From Verrucomicrobia bacterium UBA740 (lineage in GTDB: Bacteria; Verrucomicrobiota; Kiritimatiellia; RFP12; UBA1067), in contig DBKW01000033.1 of NCBI GenBank assembly GCA_002298665.1, positions 1 to 6,292 of the forward strand: 6,292 nt of DNA, in the 5' to 3' direction. Positions 6,145 to 6,292 of the stretch are shown in pieces (the first letter of the stretch is position 1; each line of letters opens with the position of its first letter). Made by a program: the position numbers and the translations under genes. The notes under the pieces are model-generated. The model was not told where the DNA came from, made no database searches, and saw only the letters and a list, made by a program, of their open reading frames with translations.

Positions 6145-6168
6145 ACATGTAGGACGCGTAGGACAACT
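6115..6168. repeat. Six-unit 9-bp tandem repeat, consensus NGGACNNNT
   Basis: The six units are GGGACAACT, GGGACAGCT, CGGACGAGT, AGGACATGT, AGGACGCGT and AGGACAACT. GGAC and the final T are invariant. The first base varies, and the inner triplet takes the values AAC, AGC, GAG, ATG, GCG and AAC. The 9-bp period keeps frame (Gly-[Gln/Arg/His]-[Leu/Val] on the + strand), but no gene with a start site surrounds it. No protein-coding role is claimed. Confidence 0.85.
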
Positions 6169-6195
6169 CGGTCACCCCGCCCCAATCCTGTTAAT

Positions 6196-6207
6196 CCCCC
6201 CCCCCCC
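6196..6207. repeat. C12 homopolymer
   Basis: Twelve consecutive C residues are followed, after a short ATCTCCA stretch, by T7 (6215-6221). Such tracts slip during replication and are also a common site of sequencing or assembly length error. Confidence 0.9.
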
Positions 6208-6292
6208 ATCTCCATTTTTTTGCTCGGTTGATTACTCCCCGCCTTCAGGCCCTCTCTACACATTCTACCGGGTTGAAATAGTGTGTTTTCCA

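Larger units (their letters stand above)
6020..6183. repeat. Long-range G/C-run inverted repeat enclosing the 9-bp array
   Basis: GGGGCGGGG (6020-6028) is perfectly complementary to CCCCGCCCC (6175-6183). CCCCGCC at 6087-6093 can compete for the same arm. GGGGC/GCCCC (6066-6070 with 6086-6090) forms a further internal pair. The arms bracket the whole array and could fold a transcript or single-stranded DNA into alternative structures. Low-complexity G and C runs raise the chance of coincidence. Confidence 0.45.
5877..6292. other. Gene-free tract rich in repeats and inverted repeats
   Basis: No credible gene is seen in these ~415 bp. The one ORF of any length (minus strand, GTG start near 6175) is a translation of the 9-bp repeats followed by low-complexity sequence. 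The tract holds a CGTGCAG/CTGCACG inverted repeat (5913-5919 and 5939-5945), a set of G-run/C-run inverted repeats (6020-6183), the 9-bp tandem array, C12 at 6196-6207 and T7 at 6215-6221. Any downstream gene begins outside the window. Confidence 0.6.

Noticed and set aside
5882..6175. A 97-aa minus-strand ORF with Ser-Tyr-x tripeptides
   Set aside because: The tripeptides come from translating the 9-bp repeats. It has a GTG start with no Shine-Dalgarno sequence, low-complexity content, and runs up to the HU terminator.
6258..6289. Terminator ACACA/TGTGT followed by TTTT at the window end
   Set aside because: The stem is only 5 AT-containing base pairs with a 19-nt loop, and there is no gene upstream for it to terminate.

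Overview
The window is a chromosomal housekeeping segment from a GC-rich bacterium. Coding regions are clearly GC-rich, and AT-rich promoters stand out between them. Four protein genes are confidently assigned (hisS, a Sel1-repeat protein, a Na/Pi cotransporter and an HU-type DNA-binding protein). One small methyltransferase-like gene is less certain. Three tRNA genes carry encoded CCA ends. All genes lie on the + strand. The mix of genes and the form of HisRS fit a PVC-type bacterium (Verrucomicrobiota, Kiritimatiellota or Lentisphaerota), but no marker in the window proves this, so the taxonomy is a low-confidence inference.

Layout. Bases 1-62 hold three copies of a near-palindromic 15-mer at an exact 22-bp period, cut by the window edge. 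A sigma70-like promoter (211-240) then drives a tRNA-Gly(GCC), tRNA-Lys(CTT), tRNA-Phe(GAA) cluster (262-515). A consensus-like promoter (684-712) with a very short leader drives a three-gene overlapping unit: hisS (736-1980), a 164-aa methyltransferase-like protein overlapping hisS by 25 bp (1956-2450), and an exported Sel1-repeat protein joined by an ATGA overlap (2447-3556).

Next is a single-gene unit for a Na+/phosphate cotransporter with a C-terminal PhoU-like domain (3652-5334). Its promoter has a perfect TATAAT -10 but no good -35. In place of a -35 there are TTAACA-like repeats at an 11-bp period, which resembles a Pho box and would suit a phosphate transporter. The HU gene (5500-5805) has its own promoter and a strong intrinsic terminator. 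The last ~410 bp (5881-6292) have no credible gene. They contain a six-unit 9-bp tandem repeat, an inverted copy of one unit, nested G/C-rich inverted repeats and a C12 homopolymer.

How the parts relate. The tRNA cluster, hisS and HU are translation and nucleoid housekeeping functions. The Na/Pi gene is transport and probably phosphate-responsive. No defence system, mobile-element gene or CRISPR array is visible. The least explained items are the two short-period repeat arrays near the window ends, the Pho-box-like array, and the methyltransferase-like protein lacking a canonical SAM-binding loop.
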